From assembly GCA_013360585.1 (NCBI GenBank), contig JABWBH010000020.1:1-64000 (forward strand): 64,000 nucleotides of DNA. Reading direction: 5' to 3'. Of the stretch, positions 8,900 to 16,835 are shown one piece after another; position 1 is the first letter of the stretch, and each line of letters opens with the position of its first letter. The DNA is from Phycisphaerae bacterium. GTDB taxonomy: Bacteria; Planctomycetota; Phycisphaerae; UBA1845. The notes beneath the pieces are model-generated. The model saw only the letters and a program-made list of their open reading frames with translations, was not told the origin of the DNA and did not search any database. The translations under genes were made by a program, and so were the position numbers.

Positions 8900-8939
8900 A
8901 ACCGGCGACGAGGCGCTTTCACGCGCCGCGTCGCCGGTT
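8900..8939 (-). terminator. Rho-independent terminator
   Basis: A 17-base stem with one mismatch (AACCGGCGACG.GGCGC) and a 6-base loop, followed on the minus strand by CTTTTTCCG. It lies between two convergent genes. The T-run is on the side that ends the leftward Cys-rich exported-protein gene; the stem may also stop fliS transcription. Confidence 0.85.
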
Positions 8940-8968
8940 GCATTACCTCTTACTGATAGCGGCAGGTG

Positions 8969-9877
8969 TTACGGGCAGACCGCGCCCGCTTCAAGTCCGC
9001 AGGCCGGAACGCGGACCGTCCCCGACGCGCTGGGGCACTCCTTCGCTTTCGCCTTGCCGCGAGAGTTTGCGACAGACTGGATGCACGTCCCGCCGGGCAT
9101 CGCGAAGCCGTAAGAATTGCCCGGGGTTCCGTTCTTGAGGACTGCCTTGGCGAAGCACCCGCATCCCTTGGCGCGGGTCTTGACCTTCAGCAACTCCCCG
9201 CCCGCACAACCGTCGCTCGGGCAGGCCACGCCGTAGGTGTGATCATTGAGGATCGGGCTCCACGACCAGTTGGCGTGCGTCAGGCGGACGCTGCCGATGC
9301 CTGCGGCGTGCTCAAACCCGATGAACAGGGGCGACGCGTCGCCGGGAATCGTCACCGTCATCGTGCCGATGTTCGCTCCGGCGGAATCGAAAACTTCCAC
9401 GACCGCGCTGTCGCCGTATCCGCTGAACGCCAGCACGTCCACGCCCATCGCGGTGGTGAAGGTGTCGTACCGGATGACGATCTGCCGATCTCCGGAGTTG
9501 CTCAGGATCGTCCGGGTGGGAAGGCTGAAGTAGTTGTGGCCGTTCCACTGCAGGTTGCTCGACGTCAGGTAGCTGGCCCCGTCATTGACGAGTCCCGGAC
9601 CTTGCCCCTCATACACGGTGTTCTCGTCAAGAACCGTGTTCCCGCTGCTGACGGCTCCGCCGTCGGAGATGTTGAACGCCTCGAAATTATCCGTCGTGCC
9701 CCCGCCGCCGAGCAGGTTGTTCAGGTCCGTGCGGCTGGCGATGAACCCAGCCGGGTAGATCTCTCCGTCCTTTGGCGGAACATTGAACACATTTCCCTCG
9801 CCGAAAGGTGCGGTGTGCTGAGCCAACGCCGGGAGACAAAGCCCCGCGATCCACATCGAACCAAGAATCCGCTTCAT
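8969..9877 (-). CDS. Exported protein with Cys-rich C-terminus
   Basis: A 302-residue protein from ATG 9877, which follows GAGGAGGGAATC. The N-terminus is a signal peptide (MKRILGSMWIAGLCLPALAQ). The central part is beta-rich and Asn/Gly/Asp-rich with no transmembrane segment. The last ~90 residues hold about a dozen cysteines in a pattern unlike zinc fingers (VACPSDGC, KGCGC, CPSASGTV, PACGLEAGAVCP), suggesting a disulphide-bonded module. No known domain is evident. A similar Asn-rich secreted style is seen at 1-381. It is transcribed alone and ends at a strong terminator. Confidence 0.75.
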   Translation of the reverse strand: MKRILGSMWIAGLCLPALAQHTAPFGEGNVFNVPPKDGEIYPAGFIASRTDLNNLLGGGGTTDNFEAFNISDGGAVSSGNTVLDENTVYEGQGPGLVNDGASYLTSSNLQWNGHNYFSLPTRTILSNSGDRQIVIRYDTFTTAMGVDVLAFSGYGDSAVVEVFDSAGANIGTMTVTIPGDASPLFIGFEHAAGIGSVRLTHANWSWSPILNDHTYGVACPSDGCAGGELLKVKTRAKGCGCFAKAVLKNGTPGNSYGFAMPGGTCIQSVANSRGKAKAKECPSASGTVRVPACGLEAGAVCP

Positions 9878-10186
9878 GATTCCCTCCTCCTCGGAGTCAT
9901 ACCGGCGGCGCCGTTGCTCCGGACGACATCGTTCGGTCAAACCGCGCGGGCACCTCTCATACAAACCGGCTTGCCCCCGGGGCAGTTTATCCGCCCGCCC
10001 CCGCCGATTACAATTCGGAAAAGGTCAATAATTGAGAAACCCCCTGCTTGCGACTTATCCGCCCGTATTCAAAAGAGGCGGTTCTCACGCGAGAGGGAGC
10101 ACCGCGGCAAGCATCGCCGCGACGCTGACGCGCCCGCTGGCCGTTCCTGTCAACTGCCGCGGCACATTCGAATTGAGCAACCTGAA
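9878..10186. other. 309-base divergent intergenic region
   Basis: Lies between the Cys-rich exported protein (leftward) and the WaaP-like kinase (rightward). A CCCCGG-centred palindrome (TTGCCCCCGGGGCAG near 9971) is visible; no gene or RNA is. Promoter elements are not clear. Confidence 0.4.
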
Positions 10187-11038
10187 ATGACGGCGTCTGA
10201 CGCAAACCAACGTCCTCTCTGGCTTTGCGCTCTGGGGCGTCGGCCGCTTCCCGGCGAACTCTCGGTTGCAGGTGCGCGTTACGGTCTTGCGCAGGTCTAC
10301 AAAAACGATTTCTTCGCGGTGACCGCCCGGTATGACCGCTTGTCTGCGGAAGGCGCGGCGGCGCCGGCGTCGGTGGTGCTGAAGCTGAACCGTCAGGCGC
10401 CCGCGCTGATTCCGCTGCGTTTTGTCGGACGGGTGCTCGCGTGGCGCGAGTCCGGTGCGTTCGAGCGCGTCGGGATATTGCCGGGGATTCCGCGATGTCT
10501 CGGGCGGTTCGAGGACACGGGCGTGATACATGAGTTCATCCCGGGCCACGCGATGCGCAAGGGCGAGCGCGTTCCCGATGACTTTCACGACCGCCTGCGC
10601 GAGTTGATCGCCGGGATTCACGCGAGAGACGTGGCGTACGTCGATCTTGAAAAATGCGAGAACGTCCTCGTGGGCGACGACGGGCGGCCTTACCTGGTGG
10701 ATTTTCAGATCGCCTTTTACTGGCCGTGGCGTTTCGGCGGTCGGAGTTTTCCGGTACGATGGCTGCTTCGGCGGTTTCAGAGCGCCGACCGGTATCATCT
10801 GGTGAAGCTTCATCGGCGGACGCGTCGGGACCAGTTGTCGCCGGAGGCGCTGGCGGCGTCGTACCGGCGTCCGTGGTACGTGCGGCTGCACGGGCTGCTG
10901 ATGCGGCCGCTGACGTTACTGCGCCGGCGGATCCTCGAGCGGCTGGATCCGCGGCGCGGGGAAGGCGAGCGCGGGCGGGTGGGCGCGGACGGATCGACGC
11001 TTCGCGCGGGGGGCGCGGATCGGACGGACGCGGCGTGA
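10187..11038 (+). CDS. Lipopolysaccharide kinase (Kdo/WaaP)-like protein
   Basis: A 283-residue protein-kinase-fold protein. An N-lobe lysine is likely in ASVVLKLNRQ, and the C-lobe has DLEKCENVLVGDDGRPYLVDFQ, which corresponds to the catalytic HRD-N and DFG regions of small WaaP/RIO-type kinases. WaaP-type enzymes phosphorylate sugar in the lipopolysaccharide inner core; the planctomycete relatives have no proven substrate. The ATG at 10187 was chosen because upstream codons are antisense to the neighbouring gene. The C-terminus is Arg-rich (residues 225-283). The next gene follows after ~90 bases and may be co-transcribed. Confidence 0.78.
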   Translation: MTASDANQRPLWLCALGRRPLPGELSVAGARYGLAQVYKNDFFAVTARYDRLSAEGAAAPASVVLKLNRQAPALIPLRFVGRVLAWRESGAFERVGILPGIPRCLGRFEDTGVIHEFIPGHAMRKGERVPDDFHDRLRELIAGIHARDVAYVDLEKCENVLVGDDGRPYLVDFQIAFYWPWRFGGRSFPVRWLLRRFQSADRYHLVKLHRRTRRDQLSPEALAASYRRPWYVRLHGLLMRPLTLLRRRILERLDPRRGEGERGRVGADGSTLRAGGADRTDAA

Positions 11039-11127
11039 GGGCGCCGCATGATCTGCCGCCGATCGATCCGAGTTGTTGCACGGGACGAAACCGCCGGGAC
11101 GGCGGAGGCAAAGGAGCACAGGTTGCG

Positions 11128-11619
11128 ATGGCCTTGACGCAAGCGGACATTGAAATCATCAACGCCTACCGCGCCTGGATTGAGCGTCGCGTGGCGGAGA
11201 GCGGTTATTACGGGCCCTGCGAGCGACATGACCGCTCCGACGGCTCGACGCTGCTTTCTCGCTTTGACGCCGGCGGGCGCATCTGGCTGGAGGTTGGGTT
11301 GCGACCTTTCATTCCGCAGGTCCGGACCGCAATCGTCACCGATGACCGCTGGAAGAGCGAGGAACTCGAGGAGGCGATCGAGTCCACCGGGGACACGATG
11401 AGCGAGTTCCTCGAGGCAGGCTTCGATGAGGCGGACCTCGACTGGCGCGAGCCGCCCGTCGAGCATTACCGTGACGGCGGGAAGTACTTTTACTTCGCGA
11501 CGCCGCTGGAGCTGTCGTCCTTGTCGGATCTGACGCGCGACGACGTTCGCACGAAGACGTTCAAAATGCTCGAAGGCTACCGCATCGCATTCGGACCCTC
11601 GCTGACGCGCCGTTCCTGA
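11128..11619 (+). CDS. Hypothetical soluble protein
   Basis: A 163-residue acidic protein with no signal peptide or transmembrane helix. It mixes helices (ALTQADIEIINAYRAWIERRVAES) with a beta-rich middle (GRIWLEVGLRPFIPQVRTAIVTDD) and ends in an amphipathic helix. The ATG at 11128 is preceded by AAGGAG, with long spacing. I do not recognise a family. It lies downstream of the WaaP-like kinase on the same strand, which suggests but does not show a shared transcript. Confidence 0.65.
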   Translation: MALTQADIEIINAYRAWIERRVAESGYYGPCERHDRSDGSTLLSRFDAGGRIWLEVGLRPFIPQVRTAIVTDDRWKSEELEEAIESTGDTMSEFLEAGFDEADLDWREPPVEHYRDGGKYFYFATPLELSSLSDLTRDDVRTKTFKMLEGYRIAFGPSLTRRS

Positions 11620-11658
11620 CGCAACGAAGATCGCGCCGGGCGTCAGGTGAGCGGCGCA

Positions 11659-12507
11659 TCAGTAATCGACCGGTATCGCGTCAAGGACGGCCGGCAGATC
11701 CGTCGTTTCGTCCAACGTGCTGACGATGCACATGCAGAGGTTGTCGCTGTCGCGGTGAAGGAGGCGCAAGGGACCGACGTGGACGGCGTGGTTCGCCCCG
11801 GCGTTGAGCTTGCAGGGGAGGCACTCCTCGTTTCCGTAATTTTTGCGCACCCCGGCGGGACATTGAAGCAGCAGCAATTGTCCGCGCGGACCGGTGAAGT
11901 GAAACGCGAGCGATCGGTGGCGTGTGCCCATCTTGAGCAGATACATCCCTGCGAGCTTCATCTCGGCCGGGAGAACCGCCGGCGGATGAATCCGAACCGT
12001 CATGATCTGCTCGGCCTCCTTCCGGGTGATGCTGCGGCCTCCGTGAGCGCGGACGAGGGCGTCGATCCCCGCGCCGATGTCGCCGTCCGCCTGCTCGAGA
12101 AGGGGTCGGAAGTCGATGCCGGCGGCGACCGCCCGACCCCCGAGCACGCCCTCGTTCCAGAGAATGACGCCAGTGATGACCAGTGCAAGGAACGCCGCGG
12201 CAACGGCGAAGACCCTCGGACGGTAAACCGGACGTCTTACCTCGGCTCCTTGCTTCGATCGCACCGGCGCTTCGCCGTCTGCCAGCCGGGACTCGATCGC
12301 GGTCCAGAGCTGCGGCGGCGCGGTCACGGCGGTGAGCGTCGCCAGCCGCGACGTCAGCGACGTCAACGCGCGGGCCTCCTGCGCACACCGGTCGCAGTGC
12401 GCGACATGCGCGCGGACGCTTTCCGCCAGGTCAGGCGCGAGTTCCGCGTCCGCCCACGCTCCCAGCACGGATTGAACTTCATCACACGTCATATGTTCAG
12501 GCTTCAT
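11659..12507 (-). CDS. Anti-sigma factor (zf-HC2 family), membrane-anchored
   Basis: A 282-residue protein. The N-terminal anti-sigma zinc finger has the H-x3-C-x2-C pattern (RAHVAHCDRC; His34, Cys38, Cys41). One transmembrane helix spans about 98-117 (VFAVAAAFLALVITGVILW). The C-terminal ~160 residues are extracytoplasmic and contain cysteines in two clusters (LLLLQCPAG, EECLPCK, NLCMCIV), perhaps a redox- or metal-sensing domain. It is 24 bases downstream of the ECF sigma gene, the usual order, so it probably holds that sigma factor at the membrane until a signal arrives. Confidence 0.88.
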   Translation of the reverse strand: MKPEHMTCDEVQSVLGAWADAELAPDLAESVRAHVAHCDRCAQEARALTSLTSRLATLTAVTAPPQLWTAIESRLADGEAPVRSKQGAEVRRPVYRPRVFAVAAAFLALVITGVILWNEGVLGGRAVAAGIDFRPLLEQADGDIGAGIDALVRAHGGRSITRKEAEQIMTVRIHPPAVLPAEMKLAGMYLLKMGTRHRSLAFHFTGPRGQLLLLQCPAGVRKNYGNEECLPCKLNAGANHAVHVGPLRLLHRDSDNLCMCIVSTLDETTDLPAVLDAIPVDY

Positions 12508-12531
12508 GACCGGTGCAAAAGCGCACCCCTG

Positions 12532-13101
12532 TCACCCCCTTGAGGTTGGATGTCTGACGCGGCGCGGTTCTTCCCCGGCTTCACGAGCTTCCAGCGCGCG
12601 GCGCAATTCGGCTCGGGCCCGGTTCAGCCTCGACGCGACCGTCCCGGGGGCGCAATCCAGGACTTCGGCGATCTCGGCGTAGTCCAGCCCGGTCTGATAT
12701 TTCAAGATGAGGATGACACGGTGTTCGAGGCTGAGGTCCGCGAGGGCGGCGGCTACGTCTGTCTCGGCGGGCGCGGCCGTGCCGTCGTCCGTCCGTCCGG
12801 TTGCTTCGGGTCGAGAGGCTTCAAGGCGTGTCCGCTCCCGGTCCCGGCGGCGGAAGAACTGGAGGGTCTCGTTGACGGCGATGCGGTAGAGCCAGGTTCC
12901 CGCGGCCGCGCGGGCGTCGAAGTTTGCGAACTGCTGAAATGCGCGGAGGAACGTATCCTGCGTCAGGTCGAAGGCATCTTCCGGACGGTCGGTCATGCGG
13001 AGGGTCAGGGCGTAAATGCGGTCGGCGTGCTGCTCATAAAACACCCGCTGAGCGGCGCGGTCGCCGCGCCGACACCCTTCGACCACCGCGGCTTCGTCCA
13101 T
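12532..13101 (-). CDS. ECF RNA polymerase sigma factor
   Basis: A 189-residue protein. Region 2 is clear (FYEQHADRIYALTLRMTDRPEDAFDLTQDTFLRAFQ, with -10-binding WLYRIAVNETLQFFRRR) and region 4 has DYAEIAEVLDCAPGTVASRLNRARAEL. There is no long N-terminal domain. It directs transcription of an unknown regulon and probably its own operon. The anti-sigma gene follows after 24 bases. No clear autoregulatory promoter can be picked in the 128 bases to the divergent glycosyltransferase gene. Confidence 0.93.
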   Translation of the reverse strand: MDEAAVVEGCRRGDRAAQRVFYEQHADRIYALTLRMTDRPEDAFDLTQDTFLRAFQQFANFDARAAAGTWLYRIAVNETLQFFRRRDRERTRLEASRPEATGRTDDGTAAPAETDVAAALADLSLEHRVILILKYQTGLDYAEIAEVLDCAPGTVASRLNRARAELRRALEAREAGEEPRRVRHPTSRG

Positions 13102-13229
13102 CCGTGAATGTTACGCGAGCCGCGCCACGGTGTCACTGACGGAATCCGGGTGCGTTCGTCCGGGCGATGATGCGTAGATCAGTGTCGGCTTTCCCTCATA
13201 AGCCTCTGCTGCGAAGATGTCCGGCGGGC

Positions 13230-15047
13230 ATGAACGCAACGAACCCAGCGAATCCTTCGTCCAACGTAGACCGAGACCGACCGGCGGTGCTTCAAAGGAG
13301 CGCGCCGGCGCGCCTCCGGTTCTTCGCACGGTGGGTGTTGCCGGTGATCGCCCTGGGGTTGGGGGCGGCTTACCGAGTTGAACTGTCGGTCGGGCTTCCG
13401 GTCGGATACGACGAGGTGTTCGTGATCGCGGTGGGCCTGCTGGAGATGGAGGCGTCGAAGGCGGCGTTCTGGCTGGAAGTTCCGATGCAGCGGAGCAGCG
13501 CGTTGGCGCCGCTGTGGTGGTGGGTCGAATACCTCCCCTTCAAGCTGCTGGGCGACGTGACGCAGGCAGGGGTGCGGATCATGCCGCTGCTTTGCAGTCT
13601 GACGATCCCTGTGCTGGGCTACTTCGCTTCCCGGCGACGCTTCGGGCGGCGTGCGGCGCTGGGGTTCGCCTTGTTTCTTTCGCTTTCGGACGTGCTGGCG
13701 TACTGCACGGTTCGAGCGGAGTTTTTTGAGTCTCTGCTGATGCTGGCGGTGGTTCCCCTGGTGTGCGGCGTCGGGCGTCCGCAGCGCGGAGCGGGCCGTG
13801 GCGTGCTCTGGGCGGCGATGCTGCTGACGTTTTTCGGGAAGGCGTTGTTCATCATCGGGTTGAACGTCGTGGCGGAGGGGGTCGTGCTTGCGTTCGCGCG
13901 CGGGCGTCGCGCGCGACAGGCGGCGTCGCTGCTCGTCTCTCTCGGAATCGCGGCGGCTCCCGTGGCGCTGTGGTTCTTCGCAGCGCACGAGCATTACCAG
14001 CACGGCGTGATCCGTCATGAGGCGATGCCCGCGGCGCGCGGCGTCGGCGAGTTGATCCGCGGGATTACGCTCGGGTACGGCGATGTGAAGCGCCACGTTG
14101 TCGGCAGTTCGGCCGACGCGGCGCTGGTCTACCTGGACGCACGGGTCTGGCCTGTGACGGCGCTGTCTTCCGGACTTCTGGTGCTCGGCCTGGTATGCGG
14201 GGCGTCGAGCGCGCTGCGATCCCTCCGTGCCGGGTGGACGCGCCTGCGGCTGACGCAGACGGGTCTTTCAGTCTGGGCGGCGGGCGGCGCGGCGTACGTG
14301 CTGCTCTCCGGGACGGCGGGTGCGCGGTTTCATCTGATGTACCTTCCGGCGGCGTGGTTGCTGGCGGCGACGTCCGTCACGCGCCTTGCGAAGCTTAAGA
14401 CCGGTCAGAAGTTCATTCTGGCGGTGAGCGTGCTGCTGCTTGCGATCCCCTCGCTGGGGTGGGTGGAGTGGAGTGCGGAGAGTTGGAGTCCGCATCGGGC
14501 AGTCCGGGCGGCGATCGTGCTGGGGGTCGTCCTCGTCGCGCTCGGCGCGCTGGGTCGTGCGACGGCGAAGTGGACGGGAAACTCGTGGGCGCTGCCGGCG
14601 GCGCTGACCGGCGGACTGGTCCTGCTGGTCGCCGGTCCGCTGCGCTGGGGGCCGGCGGCGCTGTTTGAGCCGATGTACTCGGCGGAAGCGGGCGACGCGG
14701 ACCGACCGCCTTATACAGATGCGCTGCTGGCGGTCGATGCCCGGTCCGCCGGACGATCGAAGCGCATTGAGCGGCGGCCTGAGACGCTCGAGGTTCTGCT
14801 CTCGAATTACTTCAGAACGCTTCAGGAGCCGGACGTGACGAACGCGGTGCATTACGCGGACCGGGCCGTCCTGAACAATCCGGAGGATGTGCTGGCGTGG
14901 ACGTACCTCGGTCTGGCGACGGACCTGACGGACACCTCGATCGAGGAGCGGCGGGCGATCTGGAAGAAGGCCCTCGACCTGAAACCGGACAGCGCGTTCC
15001 TGCGCCAGCGGCACGAGGCGGTCATGCGTGAGACGGTCGATGACTGA
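13230..15047 (+). CDS. GT-C type membrane glycosyltransferase with C-terminal TPR
   Basis: A ~605-residue protein (ATG 13230; an alternative ATG lies at 13167). It has ten or more transmembrane helices with large periplasmic loops. The first loop contains an acidic motif (VGYDEVF) typical of GT-C enzymes of the PMT/ArnT kind, which use lipid-linked sugars. The last ~100 residues are soluble, with a TPR-like helix pair (YADRAVLNNPEDVLAWTYLGLA). Its acceptor is unknown. The stop overlaps the start of the RarD-like gene, and FkbM follows, so the three form one transcript. Sugar transfer to a surface polymer is the likely role. Confidence 0.8.
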   Translation: MNATNPANPSSNVDRDRPAVLQRSAPARLRFFARWVLPVIALGLGAAYRVELSVGLPVGYDEVFVIAVGLLEMEASKAAFWLEVPMQRSSALAPLWWWVEYLPFKLLGDVTQAGVRIMPLLCSLTIPVLGYFASRRRFGRRAALGFALFLSLSDVLAYCTVRAEFFESLLMLAVVPLVCGVGRPQRGAGRGVLWAAMLLTFFGKALFIIGLNVVAEGVVLAFARGRRARQAASLLVSLGIAAAPVALWFFAAHEHYQHGVIRHEAMPAARGVGELIRGITLGYGDVKRHVVGSSADAALVYLDARVWPVTALSSGLLVLGLVCGASSALRSLRAGWTRLRLTQTGLSVWAAGGAAYVLLSGTAGARFHLMYLPAAWLLAATSVTRLAKLKTGQKFILAVSVLLLAIPSLGWVEWSAESWSPHRAVRAAIVLGVVLVALGALGRATAKWTGNSWALPAALTGGLVLLVAGPLRWGPAALFEPMYSAEAGDADRPPYTDALLAVDARSAGRSKRIERRPETLEVLLSNYFRTLQEPDVTNAVHYADRAVLNNPEDVLAWTYLGLATDLTDTSIEERRAIWKKALDLKPDSAFLRQRHEAVMRETVDD

Positions 15048-16029
15048 CGCGGCGCAATCGTCGGCCGAGGCTTCCCCCCCCGCCGTCACCGCTCCAGCGG
15101 CGACAGCGGCTTCGCCGGCGGAATCGTCGTCGCTCCAGCGCGCCGGGGTCGCATACGGACTGGCCGCATACGGGATGTGGGGACTGGCGCCCGTGTACTT
15201 CAAGTCGGTGACGAGGTACGCCCCGCCGCGTGAGGTGCTGGCGCACCGGATCCTCTGGTCGGTGGTGCTGCTGGTCATCCTGATGACGGTTCTGCGGCAG
15301 TGGCGGGCGGCGCGGGACGCCCTGCGCAGCGCACGGACGGTCTGGATGCTGGTCGGATCGACGATCCTGGTCGCGGCGAACTGGTACGCGTACATCTGGG
15401 CGACCGCCAACGGGCGGATCGTCGAGGGCAGTCTCGGTTACTTCATCAACCCGCTGGTCAACGTGTTGCTCGGGACGGTGTTTCTCGGCGAGCGTCTGAG
15501 ACCGAAACAGAAGGCGAGCGTCGCGCTGGCGGCCTGCGGCGTGGGGGTGATGACGGTCGGGATGAAGGTCGTGCCTTCGGTGGCGCTTTTCCTCGCGGGG
15601 ACGTTCGCGTTTTACGGATTGCTGCGAAAAAGGGTCGCGGCCGGGGCGCTGGTGGGGTTGACGGTCGAGACCGTATTCCTCGCTCCGCTGGCGCTGGCGT
15701 ACCTGGCGCATCTTTCGTGGAGCGACGCGGGACACTTCGGGACGGTCTCACGGCGGGCGGATGTGCTGCTGGCGTTTTCGGGACTGATGACGTCGATCCC
15801 GCTGCTGTGCTTCGCGGCGGGCGCCCGGCGTCTCCGGCTGGCCACGATGGGCATCCTTCAGTACCTTGCGCCGACGCTTCAATTAATCGTCGGAGTGCTC
15901 CTTTATCATGAACCGTTTACGCGTGTTCACGCGGCGAGCTTCGGATTGATCTGGGCCGGACTGGCGATGTATTCGGTGGATGCGATTCTCGTGCTGCGGC
16001 GATCCCGTCCGGGAGGCGACAGAACATGA
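15040..16029 (+). CDS. EamA/RarD family transporter
   Basis: A 329-residue protein with ten predicted transmembrane helices in two EamA halves. The RarD signature is visible: YGLAAYGMWGLAPVYFKSV, VLAHRILWSVVLL, LVAANWYAYIWATANGRIVEGSLGYFINPLVNVLLG. The N-terminal ~35 residues are Ala/Ser/Pro-rich and cytoplasmic. RarD proteins are thought to export small metabolites; the substrate is not known. The ATG at 15040 overlaps the preceding stop (a GTG at 15028 is an alternative). It is the middle gene of a three-gene operon with the GT-C and FkbM genes. Confidence 0.88.
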   Translation: MTDAAQSSAEASPPAVTAPAATAASPAESSSLQRAGVAYGLAAYGMWGLAPVYFKSVTRYAPPREVLAHRILWSVVLLVILMTVLRQWRAARDALRSARTVWMLVGSTILVAANWYAYIWATANGRIVEGSLGYFINPLVNVLLGTVFLGERLRPKQKASVALAACGVGVMTVGMKVVPSVALFLAGTFAFYGLLRKRVAAGALVGLTVETVFLAPLALAYLAHLSWSDAGHFGTVSRRADVLLAFSGLMTSIPLLCFAAGARRLRLATMGILQYLAPTLQLIVGVLLYHEPFTRVHAASFGLIWAGLAMYSVDAILVLRRSRPGGDRT

Positions 16030-16784
16030 ACGCCTTCCTGCGACGCCTCCTCCGCCGCACATTGAAGGTCGCGCCGGTCCGCGACGCTTACGCCGACATC
16101 GCCAGCCTCCTGTCGAACGAGAAGGTCGAGCAGGTGCTGGACGTGGGCGCGTGCCGGGGGACGGTCAGTCTTCGGCTCGCGCGCCTGTTTCCGACGGCGA
16201 CCGTCCACGCCTTCGAGCCGCACCCGGATTCGTTTGCGCAACTCGAAGCGAATGTCCGGCCTGCGCCGCGCATCCGGTGTTATCCTCTCGCGATCGATGA
16301 CTCACCGGGCGAGACGGTTCTGCGGCTCAACGCGGTTCCCGGAAGCAGCTCGTTGTTGCCGCGCCCGCGCGACGGGCGAACGTATCATAACCCCGAAGCC
16401 CGCACGATCGGCGAGGTGAAGGTTCGCGCGGTGACGCTCGATGCGTGGGCGGCGAGCGAGCGGATCGAGCGCGTAGACGTCATCAAGTTGGACGTTCAAG
16501 GCGCGGAATTGCGCGTCCTGCAGGGCGGCGAGCGCGTGCTGCGTCACGTCAAGCTCGTGTACACCGAGGCGCAGTGGCACCCCACGTACGAAGGCGCGGC
16601 GCTGCTCTGCGACGTCTGGGCGCACCTCCGCCGGTTCGGGTTCAGCTTATTTCACTTTTACAACACCTGGGGCGGCGAGGACGGACAGGTGGTGCAGGGC
16701 GACGCGCTTTTCATCCGCGCCGAGCTTCGCGCCCGCGCGCTGGGCGCCTCCGGCACGGTTCGGGCGCAGTCCTTCGGCGCGTGA
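16026..16784 (+). CDS. FkbM family methyltransferase
   Basis: A 252-residue SAM-dependent methyltransferase. Motif I is VLDVGACRGTVSLRLARLFP, followed by the acidic end of strand 2 (VHAFEPHPDSFAQLEAN), a central SSLLPRP segment, and the family's second half VIKLDVQGAELRVLQGG with LVYTEAQWHPTY. FkbM enzymes O-methylate sugars and other small molecules. ATGA overlap with the RarD stop implies translational coupling. With the GT-C enzyme upstream, methylation of a glycan is plausible. Confidence 0.9.
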   Translation: MNAFLRRLLRRTLKVAPVRDAYADIASLLSNEKVEQVLDVGACRGTVSLRLARLFPTATVHAFEPHPDSFAQLEANVRPAPRIRCYPLAIDDSPGETVLRLNAVPGSSSLLPRPRDGRTYHNPEARTIGEVKVRAVTLDAWAASERIERVDVIKLDVQGAELRVLQGGERVLRHVKLVYTEAQWHPTYEGAALLCDVWAHLRRFGFSLFHFYNTWGGEDGQVVQGDALFIRAELRARALGASGTVRAQSFGA

Positions 16785-16804
16785 GCGGGGTCCGGTCTCC
16801 CCAC

Positions 16805-16834
16805 GCCGCAGGTGGACGCGCCGCACCCTGCGGC
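16805..16834. terminator. Possible bidirectional hairpin between convergent genes
   Basis: An 8-base perfect stem (GCCGCAGG / CCTGCGGC) with a 14-base loop lies exactly between the convergent fkbM-like gene and the coiled-coil ATPase gene. It lacks a T-tract, so it may be a weak or factor-assisted terminator. Confidence 0.4.
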
Positions 16835-16835
16835 C

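Noticed and set aside
8966-10186. Open frame on the plus strand running into the WaaP-like gene
   Set aside because: It is antisense to the Cys-rich exported protein, has no ribosome binding site and reads as low-complexity Arg/Ala; only the part from 10187 is conserved in style.
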